From Alistipes sp. An66 (GTDB lineage: Bacteria; Bacteroidota; Bacteroidia; Bacteroidales; Rikenellaceae): DNA of 64,000 nt. Numbering within the stretch: position 1 is the stretch's first letter; the number at the start of each line of letters is the position of its first letter. A model generated the notes under the pieces. It saw only the letters and a program-made list of their open reading frames with translations. It had not been told where the DNA came from and ran no database searches. The stretch spans positions 231,090-295,089 of the forward strand of contig NZ_NFHT01000002.1 in NCBI RefSeq assembly GCF_002161445.1, given 5' to 3'. Both the position numbers and the translations under genes were made by a program. Below are positions 26,896 through 41,683 of this stretch, piece by piece.

Positions 26896-28929
26896 TTACC
26901 GGCCCAGCATCTTCTTCACCTCGGCGGCAACCGTCGCACCGTTATAGCCGAACTTCTCGTCCAGCACCTTGTACGGAGCCGAATAGCCGAAGTGGTCGAG
27001 TCCGTGGATCATGCCCTGCTCGCCGACAAGCCCCAGCAGGTTCACCGGAAGCCCCGACGTCATGCCGTAACGCGGCAGTCCGGCCGGCAGCACCGACTCC
27101 TGATACGACTTGGGCTGGTCGCGGAACACCCCCTCGCTCGGGACGCTCACCACACGCACGGCAATGCCTTCGGCCGCCAGCAGTTCGGCACCTTCGACCA
27201 GCGTCGAGACCTCCGAACCCGAAGCGATCAGCACCGCAGCCGGCTTCGCGGCATCCATCACCACGTAACCGCCTTTCGCAATCTGTGCGGCCTCCTCGCG
27301 GCGGCTGGCTCCCAGCGTCGGCAGGTTTTTGATATTTTGACGCGACAGAACCAGGGCCACGGGACGGTGCTCCTCGACGGCCAGTTTCCAGGCCATGACC
27401 GTCTCCTCGGCATCCGCCGGACGCAGCACGACCATCGATCGCTCGCCGTGGTGGTTCCGCAAGTGTTCCATCAGGCGGATCTGCGCCTCGTGCTCCACGG
27501 GCTGGTGCGTCGGACCGTCCTCGCCCACACGGAACGAGTCGTGCGTCCAGACGTAAACCACGTGCAGGCGCATCAGCGCCGAAAGACGAACCGCCGGCTT
27601 CATGTAGTCCGAGAAGACGAAGAACGTCCCGCAAACCGGAATCACACCGCCGTGCAGCGCCATGCCGTTCATCACGCAGGCCATCGTCAGCTCCGAAACC
27701 CCCGCCTGGAAGAATTTTCCCGAAAAGTCTCCTTTCGTGAAGGCCTTGGTCTTCTTCAAAAATCCGTCGGTCTTGTCCGAGTTCGAAAGGTCGGCCGACG
27801 CCACGATCATGTTCTCGATCTTCTCGGCATAGACCCCCAGCACCGAAGCCGAAGCCGCCCGCGTCGCCACGTCGGCCTTCACCTCGATCTGCTTGTAGTC
27901 GATCTCCGGCAGCTTGCCCGAAAGGAACGAGTCGAGCTTGATCGCCAGCTCCTTGTGTTCGCTGCGCCACGACTTCTCGACGGCAGCCTGCTTCGCAGCC
28001 CACTCCTTCAACGCCTCGCGACGCGCGGCAAAGACCTCGCGGCTCTCCTCGAAGAGCGCAAACGGATGCTCCGGATCGCCGCCCAGATTCCGCACCGTGG
28101 CCGCAAAGTCGGCTCCGGCGGACGTCAGCGGCTGTCCGTGCGTCGAGACCTTATCCTCGAAGCTCCCGCCGTCGGGGCCCTTGGCACCCTTGCCCATGAT
28201 CGTACGCCCGATGATGAGCGTCGGGCGCTCCGTCTCGCTCTCGGCGGCAACCAGCGCCTCGCGGATCTCGTTGATGTTGTGTCCGTCGATCGACAGCACG
28301 TTCCAACCCCACGCCTCGTACTTCATGGCGACGTTTTCCGTGTCGACCTCATCGACTTTCGTCGAAAGCTGGATGTTGTTCGCATCGTAGAACATCACCA
28401 GGTTCGACAACCCGAGGTGGCCGGCGATGCGGCCCACGCCCTGCGAGATCTCCTCCTCGACGGCGCCGTCCGAAATGTAGGCGTAGGTCCGGTGAGCCAT
28501 CCACTCGCCGAAGCGCGCCACCATGAAACGCTCGGCAATCGCGGCGCCGAGGGCCATGGCATGTCCCTGACCCAGCGGGCCCGACGTATTCTCCACCCCG
28601 CGCATCACGTCGACTTCGGGGTGACCCGGCGTCACGCTGCCCCACTGCCGCAGCGATTGCAGATCCTCGGTCGTATAGTGCCCCGCCAGCGAAAGCGTCG
28701 CATACAACATCGGCGACATGTGGCCCGGATCGAGGAAGAACCGGTCCCGAAACGGATAATCCATCCGGTCGGGGTCGTAACGCAGGAACTCGGCAAAGAG
28801 CACCGTGATGAAATCCGCGCCGCCCATCGCACCGCCCGGATGCCCCGATTTGGCCTTTTCCACCATCGCCGCCGACAGAATGCGGACATTGTCGGCCACG
28901 CGCGTAAGTTTTGAATTCGTTGTAGACAT
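26896..28929 (-). CDS. tkt: Transketolase
   Basis: 677 residues, full length. It is the thiamine-diphosphate enzyme of the pentose phosphate pathway. The ThDP motif is recognisable at GDGAVEEE-like SDGAVEEEISQGVGRIAGHLGLSNLVMFYDANN. The pyrimidine-domain motif DSFRVGEDGPTHQPVEHEAQIRLM and C-terminal SGLPVNLLGLVGEQG are present. Note SDG replaces the more common GDG. It has its own promoter (29019-29026) and a strong terminator, so it is monocistronic. Confidence 0.95.
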   Translation of the reverse strand: MSTTNSKLTRVADNVRILSAAMVEKAKSGHPGGAMGGADFITVLFAEFLRYDPDRMDYPFRDRFFLDPGHMSPMLYATLSLAGHYTTEDLQSLRQWGSVTPGHPEVDVMRGVENTSGPLGQGHAMALGAAIAERFMVARFGEWMAHRTYAYISDGAVEEEISQGVGRIAGHLGLSNLVMFYDANNIQLSTKVDEVDTENVAMKYEAWGWNVLSIDGHNINEIREALVAAESETERPTLIIGRTIMGKGAKGPDGGSFEDKVSTHGQPLTSAGADFAATVRNLGGDPEHPFALFEESREVFAARREALKEWAAKQAAVEKSWRSEHKELAIKLDSFLSGKLPEIDYKQIEVKADVATRAASASVLGVYAEKIENMIVASADLSNSDKTDGFLKKTKAFTKGDFSGKFFQAGVSELTMACVMNGMALHGGVIPVCGTFFVFSDYMKPAVRLSALMRLHVVYVWTHDSFRVGEDGPTHQPVEHEAQIRLMEHLRNHHGERSMVVLRPADAEETVMAWKLAVEEHRPVALVLSRQNIKNLPTLGASRREEAAQIAKGGYVVMDAAKPAAVLIASGSEVSTLVEGAELLAAEGIAVRVVSVPSEGVFRDQPKSYQESVLPAGLPRYGMTSGLPVNLLGLVGEQGMIHGLDHFGYSAPYKVLDEKFGYNGATVAAEVKKMLGR

Positions 28930-29018
28930 AGAGTTAGTATTTTTAACAGGTTTCTCGATATTCCAAATCCCGGTTCATCGTCCCGCGCATGCCGACCGGG
29001 AGCCGTCCGGATACGCAG

Positions 29019-29026
29019 CAAAGATA
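29019..29026 (-). promoter_or_regulatory. -7 box for tkt
   Basis: The minus strand reads TATCTTTG, in the gap after clpX, giving a ~85-nt leader for transketolase. Confidence 0.7.
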
Positions 29027-29048
29027 ACAAAAAGCAAACAAAAGAAAA

Positions 29049-30329
<1,281 letters not shown>

Positions 30330-30335
30330 AAGATT

Positions 30336-31004
30336 TTACTTCTCTCGTTTGGACAGCACCTCATCGATGAGCCCGTACTCTTTGGCCTCGCGCGCCGACA
30401 GCCAGTAGTCGCGGTCGGCATCCTTCTCGATCTTGCGGACCGACACGCCCGAATGCGCCGAGAGGATCTCATAGAGTTCCCGTTTGGTCTTCATGATCTC
30501 GCGCGCCGTGATCTCGATGTCGGAGGCCTGGCCCTGCGCCCCGCCCAGCGGCTGGTGGATCATCACCCGCGAATGGGGCAGCGCCGCGCGCTTGCCCTTC
30601 GCCCCCGCGGTGAGGAGCACGGCACCCATCGAAGCCGCCAGACCCGTACAGATCGTCGCCACGTCGGGCGCCACGAGCTGCATCGTGTCGTAGATGCCCA
30701 GTCCGGCCGATACCGAACCGCCGGGCGAGTTGATGTAGATCTGGATGTCCTTCTCGGGGTCGACCGATTCGAGGAAGAGCAGCTGCGCCTGGATGATGTT
30801 GGCCGCGTCGTCGTAGATCGGAGCCCCGAGGAAGATGATGCGGTCCATCATCAAGCGCGAGAAGACATCCATCGTCGCCACGTTCAGCTGGCGCTCCTCG
30901 ATGATCGTCGGCGACACGTAGGCCGCGCTCACCGACTGGAAGTCATGCAGTTTCAGCGAACTGACCCCGCAATGTTTCCGTGCGTATTTTTCGAATTCTG
31001 ACAT
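30336..31004 (-). CDS. clpP: ClpP protease subunit
   Basis: 222 residues from ATG 31004. Serine protease core of ClpXP. The triad is Ser125 (GLAASMGA), His150 (MIHQPLGG) and Asp199 (DADRDYWLS). The usual N-terminal axial segment precedes [10 protein letters not shown] chose ATG 31004; the upstream in-frame extension runs through the promoter and lacks conservation. It is followed by clpX after 6 bp. Confidence 0.96.
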   Translation of the reverse strand: MSEFEKYARKHCGVSSLKLHDFQSVSAAYVSPTIIEERQLNVATMDVFSRLMMDRIIFLGAPIYDDAANIIQAQLLFLESVDPEKDIQIYINSPGGSVSAGLGIYDTMQLVAPDVATICTGLAASMGAVLLTAGAKGKRAALPHSRVMIHQPLGGAQGQASDIEITAREIMKTKRELYEILSAHSGVSVRKIEKDADRDYWLSAREAKEYGLIDEVLSKREK

Positions 31005-31145
31005 ATTTTCCCTGTATCTTTGCATTCTCTCCGGAATCCGGGCTTCCCGACTTCCCTTTCCGCTCACCGGGGCCGCCGGACTCCGCACCGAGTGCGTTTC
31101 CCATGCACAAAAGAAGGACTTTGCAAACATCACGCCTGCAAAGTC

Positions 31146-31153
31146 CAAAGATA
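31146..31153 (-). promoter_or_regulatory. -7 box for clpP-clpX
   Basis: The minus strand reads TATCTTTG, just past the tig stop, giving a ~135-nt leader for clpP. Confidence 0.65.
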
Positions 31154-31171
31154 ATCAAAAATCGGCGAATC

Positions 31172-32497
31172 TTAAAGCTCCTTCGCCAATTTGGCGAAAT
31201 CATCTGCGGAAACGGCTTTTTCCGTCACCTTGATCTTCGATTTCACATCCTCCACGACCTTCACCTCGTAGAGCTTCTCGTAGATCTTCTGGCCCTGCTC
31301 CTTGTCGGAGAGGATCTTCCCGGCATAGCCGGCCAGCATCTCGTCCGGAGCCGACGGCATGCCGTACTGCGCGAACTGCGCGGCGGCCAGCGCCTTGGCC
31401 TCGGCCTCGGCCTCCTCCTTCGTCACGGTGAGGTTGTCGGCCTTGATGAAGTGCTTTTGGAGGTAGTTCCAGGTGAACATTTTCAGGAACTGGTCGAAGT
31501 CCTTCCCGATCTCCTCCATCGTGAACTTGCCCTCGTTGATCGTGTAGAGCCAGCGTTTGAGGAAGGCCTCGGGCATTTTCAGATCCGCCTTCTTCACGAG
31601 GTAGTCGCGCAGTTGCAGCGTGAAGAGGTAGTCGCTCTCACGGCGCAGCTCGGCGGCGATCTGCTCGTCGATCAGCTTGTCGAACCCGGCCTCGTCCGTG
31701 ACGTTGCCCTGCGGGAAGGCCATCTTGAAGAACTCCTCGTTCAGCTCCGGCTCGGCGAACTTGCGGATCTTGGTGATCTCCATCTCGAACTCCGGATTGA
31801 TGCCTTCCAGCTCGTTCTCCTTGACTTGCAGGCAGGCGGCGCGCTGGGCCGGGTTCTTGTAGAGCTCGTTGATGTTCACGTGCATCTTGTCGCCGACCTT
31901 CTTGCCCAGGAAGGGCTTGCGCTCCTCCTCCGACATCGAGATCAGACCCACGTAGGCGTCGGCCACGTTCATGTCGCCGTTGTCGAGCGTCACGGTCAGC
32001 GCCTCGTCCGAGGTCACCTCCGCGGCGTCCACCAGACGTCCGTAGCGGCGCAGGTAGTTCGAGCGGTAGTCGTCGTGCATCTTCTTGTCGACCTTGATCT
32101 TGTGGTAGGTCAGCTTGTCCTTCTCCGAGAGATCGAGGTTGATGGCCGGAGCCTCGCCGATCTCGAAGACGAACTCGAACTCGGTGTTGTTCTCGAAGTC
32201 GAAGGCCCCCTGCTCCTCGGCCGGAATCACGTCGCCCAGGTAGTCGATGCCCTCCTTTTGGAGGTATTCGAAGACGGAGTTCGAAGCCGTGCGGTAGGAC
32301 TGCTCGGCCACGACGCCCTTGCCGTACATCTTGCGGATGATGCCCATCGGGACCATGCCGGGGCGGAAGCCCGGGATGTTGGCCTTGCGGCGGTACTCGC
32401 GCAGGGACTTTTCGACCTCCTGACCGTAATCATCCGGACCGACGGTCACGCGGATCAGCGAGTTGTTCTCGCCGTGCTGTTCTCTTACGATGTTCAT
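31172..32497 (-). CDS. tig: Trigger factor chaperone
   Basis: 441 residues. It binds the ribosome exit tunnel and nascent chains. The ribosome-binding signature appears as GFRPGMVPMGIIRKMYGK near residues 44-61. The middle PPIase domain is present in divergent form, followed by a long helical C-terminal chaperone domain (LRRESDYLFTLQLRDYLVKKADLKMPEAFLKRWL). It sits upstream of clpP-clpX, the common bacterial order, but with a separate promoter between. Confidence 0.94.
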   Translation of the reverse strand: MNIVREQHGENNSLIRVTVGPDDYGQEVEKSLREYRRKANIPGFRPGMVPMGIIRKMYGKGVVAEQSYRTASNSVFEYLQKEGIDYLGDVIPAEEQGAFDFENNTEFEFVFEIGEAPAINLDLSEKDKLTYHKIKVDKKMHDDYRSNYLRRYGRLVDAAEVTSDEALTVTLDNGDMNVADAYVGLISMSEEERKPFLGKKVGDKMHVNINELYKNPAQRAACLQVKENELEGINPEFEMEITKIRKFAEPELNEEFFKMAFPQGNVTDEAGFDKLIDEQIAAELRRESDYLFTLQLRDYLVKKADLKMPEAFLKRWLYTINEGKFTMEEIGKDFDQFLKMFTWNYLQKHFIKADNLTVTKEEAEAEAKALAAAQFAQYGMPSAPDEMLAGYAGKILSDKEQGQKIYEKLYEVKVVEDVKSKIKVTEKAVSADDFAKLAKEL

Positions 32498-32549
32498 AAT
32501 GAATGTGTTATATCTGTTTTCTTACGTTTTTCCGTGCGGAATCGGGAGG

Positions 32550-32557
32550 CAAAGATA
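32550..32557 (-). promoter_or_regulatory. -7 box for tig
   Basis: The minus strand reads TATCTTTG, 52 nt before the tig start. Confidence 0.7.
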
Positions 32558-32630
32558 CGAAATTATTCCCATCCCGGCAACAGAAACTCCCATAATATAA
32601 AGGAAATTATGATTTGTGGTTTGCTTTTCG

Positions 32631-32638
32631 TAACTTTG
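32631..32638 (+). promoter_or_regulatory. -7 box for the glutamine cyclotransferase-metH operon
   Basis: TAACTTTG, a perfect TAnnTTTG match, 21 nt before the ATG at 32660. Confidence 0.7.
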
Positions 32639-32659
32639 CGGAATATATTCTTTCGAACG

Positions 32660-33474
32660 ATGAAAGCTGCAACGATACTCCTGCTGACGGCCGTGCTGTT
32701 CCAGGCCTGCGGAAACACCCCCGCCCGCACCCGGAAAAACAGCGCGGAGAGCACCGCTGCGTCCGTACAGGCGGAACCCCGACAATACACCTACCGCGTG
32801 AAGACCGTCCACCCCCACTCGACGAAGGCCTATACGCAGGGGCTGCTCTGGCACGACGGCCGGCTCTGGGAGAGTACCGGGCAGCACGGCGAATCGGTCG
32901 TCCAGACCCTCGACCTCGAAACCGGACGCACCCGCGAACTGGCCCGCCTGCCCCGCTCGGAGTTCGGCGAGGGGATCGCCATCCTCGGCGACGAGCTCTT
33001 CCAGCTCACCTGGCAGTCGAACACCGCCCACGTCTACCGCATCCGCGACGGAAAACTCGAAAAGACCCGCGACCACCGCTACACCGGCGAGGGCTGGGGA
33101 CTCACGACCGACGGGCGGAAACTCTACATGAGCGACGGCTCGGCCAACCTCTACACGGTGGACCCGGCGACGTTCCGCCGCGAGAAGCGCGTGACGGTCA
33201 CCTGGCGGGGCGAGGCGGTGCCCTACCTCAACGAACTGGAATGGATCGACGGCCGCATCTGGGCCAACGTCTACACGACCGACCAGCTCGTCATCATCGA
33301 CCCGGCGACGGGCCGCGTCGAGGGGATCGTGGACCTCACGGGGCTGCTGCCCGCCGGGGAGTACACGTCGACGACCGACGTGCTGAACGGAATCGCCTGG
33401 GACGCCGAAGGCCGGCGCCTCTTCGTCACGGGCAAGAATTGGAGCAAACTGTTTGAAATAGAGATCATCGAACA

Positions 33475-33478
<4 letters not shown>
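32660..33478 (+). CDS. Glutaminyl-peptide cyclotransferase-like lipoprotein
   Basis: 272 residues. A signal peptide ends in the lipobox-like FQAC. The body is a five-bladed beta-propeller of the plant/bacterial glutamine cyclotransferase family (PF05096 type): HPHSTKAYTQGLLWHDGRLWESTGQHGES, EGWGLTTDGRKLYMSDGS, LNELEWIDGRIWANVY, LNGIAWDAEGRRLFVTGK. It converts N-terminal Gln of peptides to pyroglutamate, here at the envelope. The stop overlaps the metH start as ATGA (4 nt), so the genes are coupled despite no obvious functional link. Confidence 0.88.
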
Positions 33479-37107
<3,629 letters not shown>

Positions 37108-37124
37108 CCCCGAATACCCCGAAC

Positions 37125-38081
37125 ATGAATGTAGTCGATATTATCCACGAGGCGATCGCCTCGAAACGAACCCGCTTCGCCTTCGAGCTCCTCCCGCCGC
37201 TCAAAGGCGACGGAAGCCAGAAGATCTTCGCCGCCATCGAGCCGCTGATGCCCTATGATCCGGCCTACATCAACATCACGTTCCACCGCGAGGGGATCAA
37301 GGAGACCGTGCGCGAGGACGGCAGCGTCGACTGGCACGTCGTCCGCCGACGCCCCGGAACGGTCGGCATCTCGGCCGCCATCCAGCAACGCTACGGCGTG
37401 GAGGTCGTGCCCCATCTGATCTGCGGAGGGCTCTCGAAATACGACATCGAGGACACGCTCATCGACATGGACTTCCTCGGGCTGCACAACGTCCTGGCCC
37501 TGCGCGGCGACAAGTCGCAGAACGAACGCCGCTTCATGCCCCATCCCCAGGGGCACGCCCACGCCGTGGACCTCGTGCGGCAGATCGACGGCATGAACCA
37601 CGGACGCTTCATCGACGGAGAGGTCGAGGAGTGCCACCACTCGAAGTTCTCGATCGGCGTGGCCGGATACCCCGAAGTCCACTTCGAGGCCCGCGACATC
37701 ACCTCCGACATCGCACACCTCAAAGCCAAGATCGATGCCGGAGCCGAATATGTCATCACGCAGATGTTCTTCGACAACCGCAAGTATTTCGACTTCGTGC
37801 GCCGCTGCCGCGAGGCCGGAATCACCGTACCGATCATCCCGGGGCTGAAACCCCTCTCGACGCTCCGCCACCTGGAGGTGCTGCCCGAAACGTTCAGCGT
37901 CGAGATCCCCGAAGAGCTCGTCCGCGAAGCGAAGGCCCATCCCGAAAGCGTCAAGCAGATCGGAACCGAATGGACCATCGCCCAGAGCCGCGAACTCATG
38001 GCCGCCGGAGTCCCCGTGCTGCACTACTACACGATGAGCCGCACGACCAACATCCAGAAGATCGTCTCGACGCTCTTCTGA
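37125..38081 (+). CDS. metF: 5,10-methylenetetrahydrofolate reductase
   Basis: 318 residues. FAD enzyme that supplies methyl-THF to MetH. The opening FAFELLPPLKGDG, NITFHREG, PHLICGG, LALRGD, GVAGYPEVH and ITQMFFDN motifs match MetF; catalytic Glu lies in FELLPP. It begins 17 bp after metH, consistent with one operon for the methyl cycle. Confidence 0.96.
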   Translation: MNVVDIIHEAIASKRTRFAFELLPPLKGDGSQKIFAAIEPLMPYDPAYINITFHREGIKETVREDGSVDWHVVRRRPGTVGISAAIQQRYGVEVVPHLICGGLSKYDIEDTLIDMDFLGLHNVLALRGDKSQNERRFMPHPQGHAHAVDLVRQIDGMNHGRFIDGEVEECHHSKFSIGVAGYPEVHFEARDITSDIAHLKAKIDAGAEYVITQMFFDNRKYFDFVRRCREAGITVPIIPGLKPLSTLRHLEVLPETFSVEIPEELVREAKAHPESVKQIGTEWTIAQSRELMAAGVPVLHYYTMSRTTNIQKIVSTLF

Positions 38082-38149
38082 CACAACCATACCCGCGGAT
38101 CCGGTCCCGTAACCGCGTCCGGTCCCCGCAACCGTTTTTTCAGATCCTC

Positions 38150-39280
38150 ATGGAAAGTGAAAGAGAAATGACCCCCGTCGAATTCCGACGGCACCTGCAC
38201 GCCCATCCCGAACTCTCGTTCCGGGAATATGCGACAGCCGCCTTCATCGAAGCGCAGCTCGACCGGATCGGAATCGAACACCGCCGGATCGCCGAAACCG
38301 GCGTACTGGCAACCCTCCGGGGAACGAAAACCTCCGAAAAAGAGAACCGCGCCGTCGTCCTGCGCGCCGATATCGACGCCCTGCCCATCACCGAGGCCAC
38401 CGGCTGCGCGTGGGAATCGCAGAACCCCGGCGTCATGCACGCCTGCGGCCACGACATGCACGCCGCCGTGTTATACGGTGTCTTGCAACAGTTGGCGGCC
38501 GACCCTGCGTTCCGCGGCACGGTCCTCGGACTGTTCCAGCCCGGCGAGGAGTGCAATCCCGGCGGAGCGTCGCTCGTGCTGGCCGAAAAGCCCTTCGAAG
38601 GGTATGACGTCCGCGCCGTCATCGGCGAGCACGTCGAAGCGCAGCTGGAAGTCGGGACCCTCGGGTTCCGCGCCGGAAAGTACATGGCCGCCAGCGACGA
38701 AATCCGCTTCCGCGTCCACGGAACCGGCGGGCACGGAGCCATGCGCCGGCTGCTCAAAGACCCCGTGGCGGCCGGAGCCGAACTCCTGACCCGGATGATC
38801 GCCCTCAACGGCGAGGAGTGCGTCCTCTCGATCGGGCGTGTCGAGGCCGCCGGAGCCACCAACATCGTCCCCGACGAGGTCTACATGGAGGGTACGCTGC
38901 GCACCTTCGACGAACAGGAGCGCGGCATCATCCACCGCCGCATCGGAAACATCGCCGCCGAGATCGACTCCCGGTACGGCGTCTCGACACACGTCGACAT
39001 CAACCACGGCTACCCGTGCGTGGTAAACGACGAGATGCTCGTCAAACGCGCCGTGGCTCTTGCCAAAGCCGAAGGACGCAAGGTCGAAATGCTCCCGCTG
39101 CGCACCACGGCCGAGGATTTCGGATTCTACTGCCGGCAGTACCCCGCGATCTTTTACCGCCTCGGCGTCGGTATCGCCGCCGGACGCTCCCACACGGCGA
39201 CCTTCGCACCCGACGAACAGGCCATCGACGTCGGCATCGGCTTCATGCACAGCCTGGCCCTCCAGATTCTGGACAAATAA
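38150..39280 (+). CDS. M20 family amidohydrolase (N-acyl amino acid/hippurate hydrolase type)
   Basis: 376 residues. Zinc peptidase-fold amidohydrolase: RRHLHAHPELSFREY, the metal motif ACGHDMHAAVLYG, LFQPGEECNPGG with catalytic Glu, GEHVEAQLEVG, and the C-terminal HTATFAPDE. Cleaves N-acyl groups from amino acids or similar. No signal peptide. ATG 38150 or the in-frame ATG 38168 are both possible starts; the conserved part begins just after either. It lies between metF and rnr on the same strand. Confidence 0.88.
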   Translation: MESEREMTPVEFRRHLHAHPELSFREYATAAFIEAQLDRIGIEHRRIAETGVLATLRGTKTSEKENRAVVLRADIDALPITEATGCAWESQNPGVMHACGHDMHAAVLYGVLQQLAADPAFRGTVLGLFQPGEECNPGGASLVLAEKPFEGYDVRAVIGEHVEAQLEVGTLGFRAGKYMAASDEIRFRVHGTGGHGAMRRLLKDPVAAGAELLTRMIALNGEECVLSIGRVEAAGATNIVPDEVYMEGTLRTFDEQERGIIHRRIGNIAAEIDSRYGVSTHVDINHGYPCVVNDEMLVKRAVALAKAEGRKVEMLPLRTTAEDFGFYCRQYPAIFYRLGVGIAAGRSHTATFAPDEQAIDVGIGFMHSLALQILDK

Positions 39281-39291
39281 AACAATCCGAT

Positions 39292-41538
39292 ATGAACAAG
39301 AAACAGAAACGGGAATCCCAAAAAACCGGAAGGTCCAACCGCGAGGAGATCATCCTCCACCTGCTCCGGGATTTCCCCAACACGCAATACACGCTCAAAT
39401 ACCTCGCTTCGGTATCGGGCGGGGCCTCGAAGGAGGGCCGGCGCGAAACCTTCGAGATCCTCGACCGGCTCTTCAACGAGGGGATCGTCGAGGAGTGCGC
39501 CCGCGAAAAATACCGGCTCTCGCAGCAGCACCGCCCCCTCTACGAGGGAACCGTAACCGGCATGACCCATGCGGGTGCCGTATATGTCACGGTCGACGGG
39601 CTCGAAAACGACATCTTCGTCCAGCCCCGCCATGCAAACTACGCCCTCGACGGCGACCGCGTCGAAGTAGCGGTCAACCACCGCGGCCGCGACGGACAGT
39701 TCGAAGGCGAGGTCACCCGCATCGTCGAACGCAGCCGCAAACCCTATGTCGGCATCGCCGAGGTCGGAGCCCATCAGATCTTCGTCCGCGTAGAGTCGCG
39801 GCGCATGCCCATGGACATCTATCTGTCGAGGCACACCTATCCCGACGTGCGCGACGGCGAGAAGGTCGTCGTCCGCATCGCCGACTGGCAGCCCGGCAGC
39901 AAAAGCCCCGTCGGCGAGCTCGTCGAACGCCTCGGCGTCGCCGGGAACAACGATACCGAAATGCACGCCATTCTGGCCGAATACGAACTCCCCTACCGCT
40001 TCGAACCCGAGGTCGAGGAGGCTGCCGAGGCGATCGACGGTCGTGTCACGGCCCGCGAGATCGCCCAACGCCGCGACTTCCGCAAGGTGACGACCTTCAC
40101 CGTCGACCCGGCCGACGCCAAGGACTTCGACGACGCTCTCTCGGTGCGTAAAATCAAGGACGGCATCTGGGAAATCGGCGTCCATATCGCCGACGTCACC
40201 CACTACGTCAAGCCCCATTCGGTCATCGACGACGAGGCCGTCGAGCGCGGCACCTCGGTCTACCTCGTGGACCGCACCGTCCCGATGCTCCCCGAGCGTC
40301 TCTCGAACGAGCTCTGCTCGCTGCGCCCCAACGAGACGAGCCTCTGCTTCTCGGCCGTCTTCACCCTGAACGAAAACCTCGAAATCCTCGACGAGTGGTT
40401 CGGGCGCACGGTCATCCACTCCGACCGCCGCTTCACCTACGCCGAAGCCCAGGATGTGATCGAGACCGGACGCGGCGACTTCGCCGAGGAGATCCTCACC
40501 CTCAACCGTCTGGCCCAGGCCCTGCGCGCCCAGCGTTTCAGGAACGGTGCCATCTCCTTCGAACGCGAGGAGGTCAAGTTCCGGCTCGACGACGACGGAA
40601 AACCCCTCGGCGTCTACTTCAAGGAGCAGAAGGAGTCCAACCAGATGATCGAGGAGTTCATGCTGCTGGCCAACCGCCGTGTGGCGGAGTTCTGCGCCCA
40701 CCGCCGCAACGAAAAGGGACGCGCCGTCGCCCGCACGATGGTCTTCCGCGTCCACGACGCCCCGAGCGAGGAGAAGCTCGACCGTTTCCGCCAGTTCATC
40801 CTCCGCTTCGGCCACGTCTTCAAGGCCTCGAAGGGCCGCGCCGTCGCCCGCGAGATGAACAAGCTCTTCAAGCAGATCAAGGGTTCGACCGAGGAGAACG
40901 CCGTCTCCACGATGGCCGTGCGATCGATGGCCAAGGCCTTCTACTCGACCGACAACATCGGCCATTACGGACTCGCATTCCCCTACTACACCCACTTCAC
41001 CTCGCCCATCCGCCGCTATCCCGACATGATGGTCCACCGCCTGCTGGCCCACTACCTCGACGGCGGGAAGTCGGTCGACAAGGAGTCCGTGGAGAACCTC
41101 TGCGCACAGGCTTCCGACCGCGAGATCGTTGCCGCCGAAGCCGAGCGCGCCTCGATCAAGTACAAGATGGTCGAGTTCATGAAACAGCACATCGGCGAGG
41201 AGTTCGACGGGCACATCTCGGGCCTCACCGAATGGGGCGTCTACGTCGAGCTGGACGAGACCCACATCGAGGGCATGTCCTTCCTGCGCGACATCGAGGG
41301 CGACTTCTTCCTCTTCGACGAACAGCAGTACGAGATCGTCGGACGCTCGACCGGCATCCGCCTGACCCTGGGCGACGCCGTGCGCATCCGCGTAAAGCGG
41401 GCCGACCTCCAGAAACGCCAGCTCGATTTCGAGCTGCTCCTGCCCGGCATGGCCGCACGCCGCGGACGCAGCGACGAGGAGCACGGCAAGAGTCGCGGCC
41501 CGAAGGTCCGCACCTCGACCCGCCGCAAAGGCCGGTAG
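39292..41538 (+). CDS. rnr: Ribonuclease R
   Basis: 748 residues. 3'-5' exoribonuclease for structured RNA. Order: N-terminal winged helix (NREEIILHLLRDFPNTQYTLKYLA), two cold-shock/OB domains (GAVYVTVDGLENDIFVQPRHANYALDGDRVEV), RNB catalytic domain with metal ligands in DPADAKDFDDALS, a C-terminal S1 domain (FDGHISGLTEWGVYVELDETHIEGM), and a basic tail rich in Arg/Lys. It starts 11 bp after the amidohydrolase. Confidence 0.95.
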   Translation: MNKKQKRESQKTGRSNREEIILHLLRDFPNTQYTLKYLASVSGGASKEGRRETFEILDRLFNEGIVEECAREKYRLSQQHRPLYEGTVTGMTHAGAVYVTVDGLENDIFVQPRHANYALDGDRVEVAVNHRGRDGQFEGEVTRIVERSRKPYVGIAEVGAHQIFVRVESRRMPMDIYLSRHTYPDVRDGEKVVVRIADWQPGSKSPVGELVERLGVAGNNDTEMHAILAEYELPYRFEPEVEEAAEAIDGRVTAREIAQRRDFRKVTTFTVDPADAKDFDDALSVRKIKDGIWEIGVHIADVTHYVKPHSVIDDEAVERGTSVYLVDRTVPMLPERLSNELCSLRPNETSLCFSAVFTLNENLEILDEWFGRTVIHSDRRFTYAEAQDVIETGRGDFAEEILTLNRLAQALRAQRFRNGAISFEREEVKFRLDDDGKPLGVYFKEQKESNQMIEEFMLLANRRVAEFCAHRRNEKGRAVARTMVFRVHDAPSEEKLDRFRQFILRFGHVFKASKGRAVAREMNKLFKQIKGSTEENAVSTMAVRSMAKAFYSTDNIGHYGLAFPYYTHFTSPIRRYPDMMVHRLLAHYLDGGKSVDKESVENLCAQASDREIVAAEAERASIKYKMVEFMKQHIGEEFDGHISGLTEWGVYVELDETHIEGMSFLRDIEGDFFLFDEQQYEIVGRSTGIRLTLGDAVRIRVKRADLQKRQLDFELLLPGMAARRGRSDEEHGKSRGPKVRTSTRRKGR

Positions 41539-41610
41539 CAAACCGAGGAGGGCCGCCGACGAATTGCCGCAAAAGCCGGCAGCAAACCGAGGAGGGCCGC
41601 CGACGGTCCG
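41523..41610. repeat. 44-bp direct repeat, two copies
   Basis: CCGCAAA(G/A)GCCGG(T/C)AGCAAACC starts at 41523 and 41567 and continues as gaggagggccgccgacg. The first copy includes the rnr 3' end and stop codon, so the duplication begins inside the gene. Confidence 0.85.
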
Positions 41611-41630
41611 GGGCTTCCGCCCCGAAGCAC

Positions 41631-41665
41631 AAAAAGGGACCCGCTGTTGCAGCGGGTCCCTTTTT
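41631..41665. terminator. Bidirectional terminator between rnr and the V-ATPase operon
   Basis: Perfect 16-bp stem aaaaagggacccgctg / cagcgggtccctttt+t with loop ttg; A and T runs form both flanks. Confidence 0.95.
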
Positions 41666-41683
41666 GCGTCCGGAGACGACGGT

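Noticed and set aside
31015..31022. Plus-strand TATCTTTG box near the clpP start
   Set aside because: No plus-strand gene lies downstream before tig and clpP on the other strand; probably chance, though an antisense RNA cannot be excluded.
32498..32659. Cobalamin or SAM riboswitch before metH
   Set aside because: The promoter box is only 21 nt from the first start codon, leaving no room for an aptamer.
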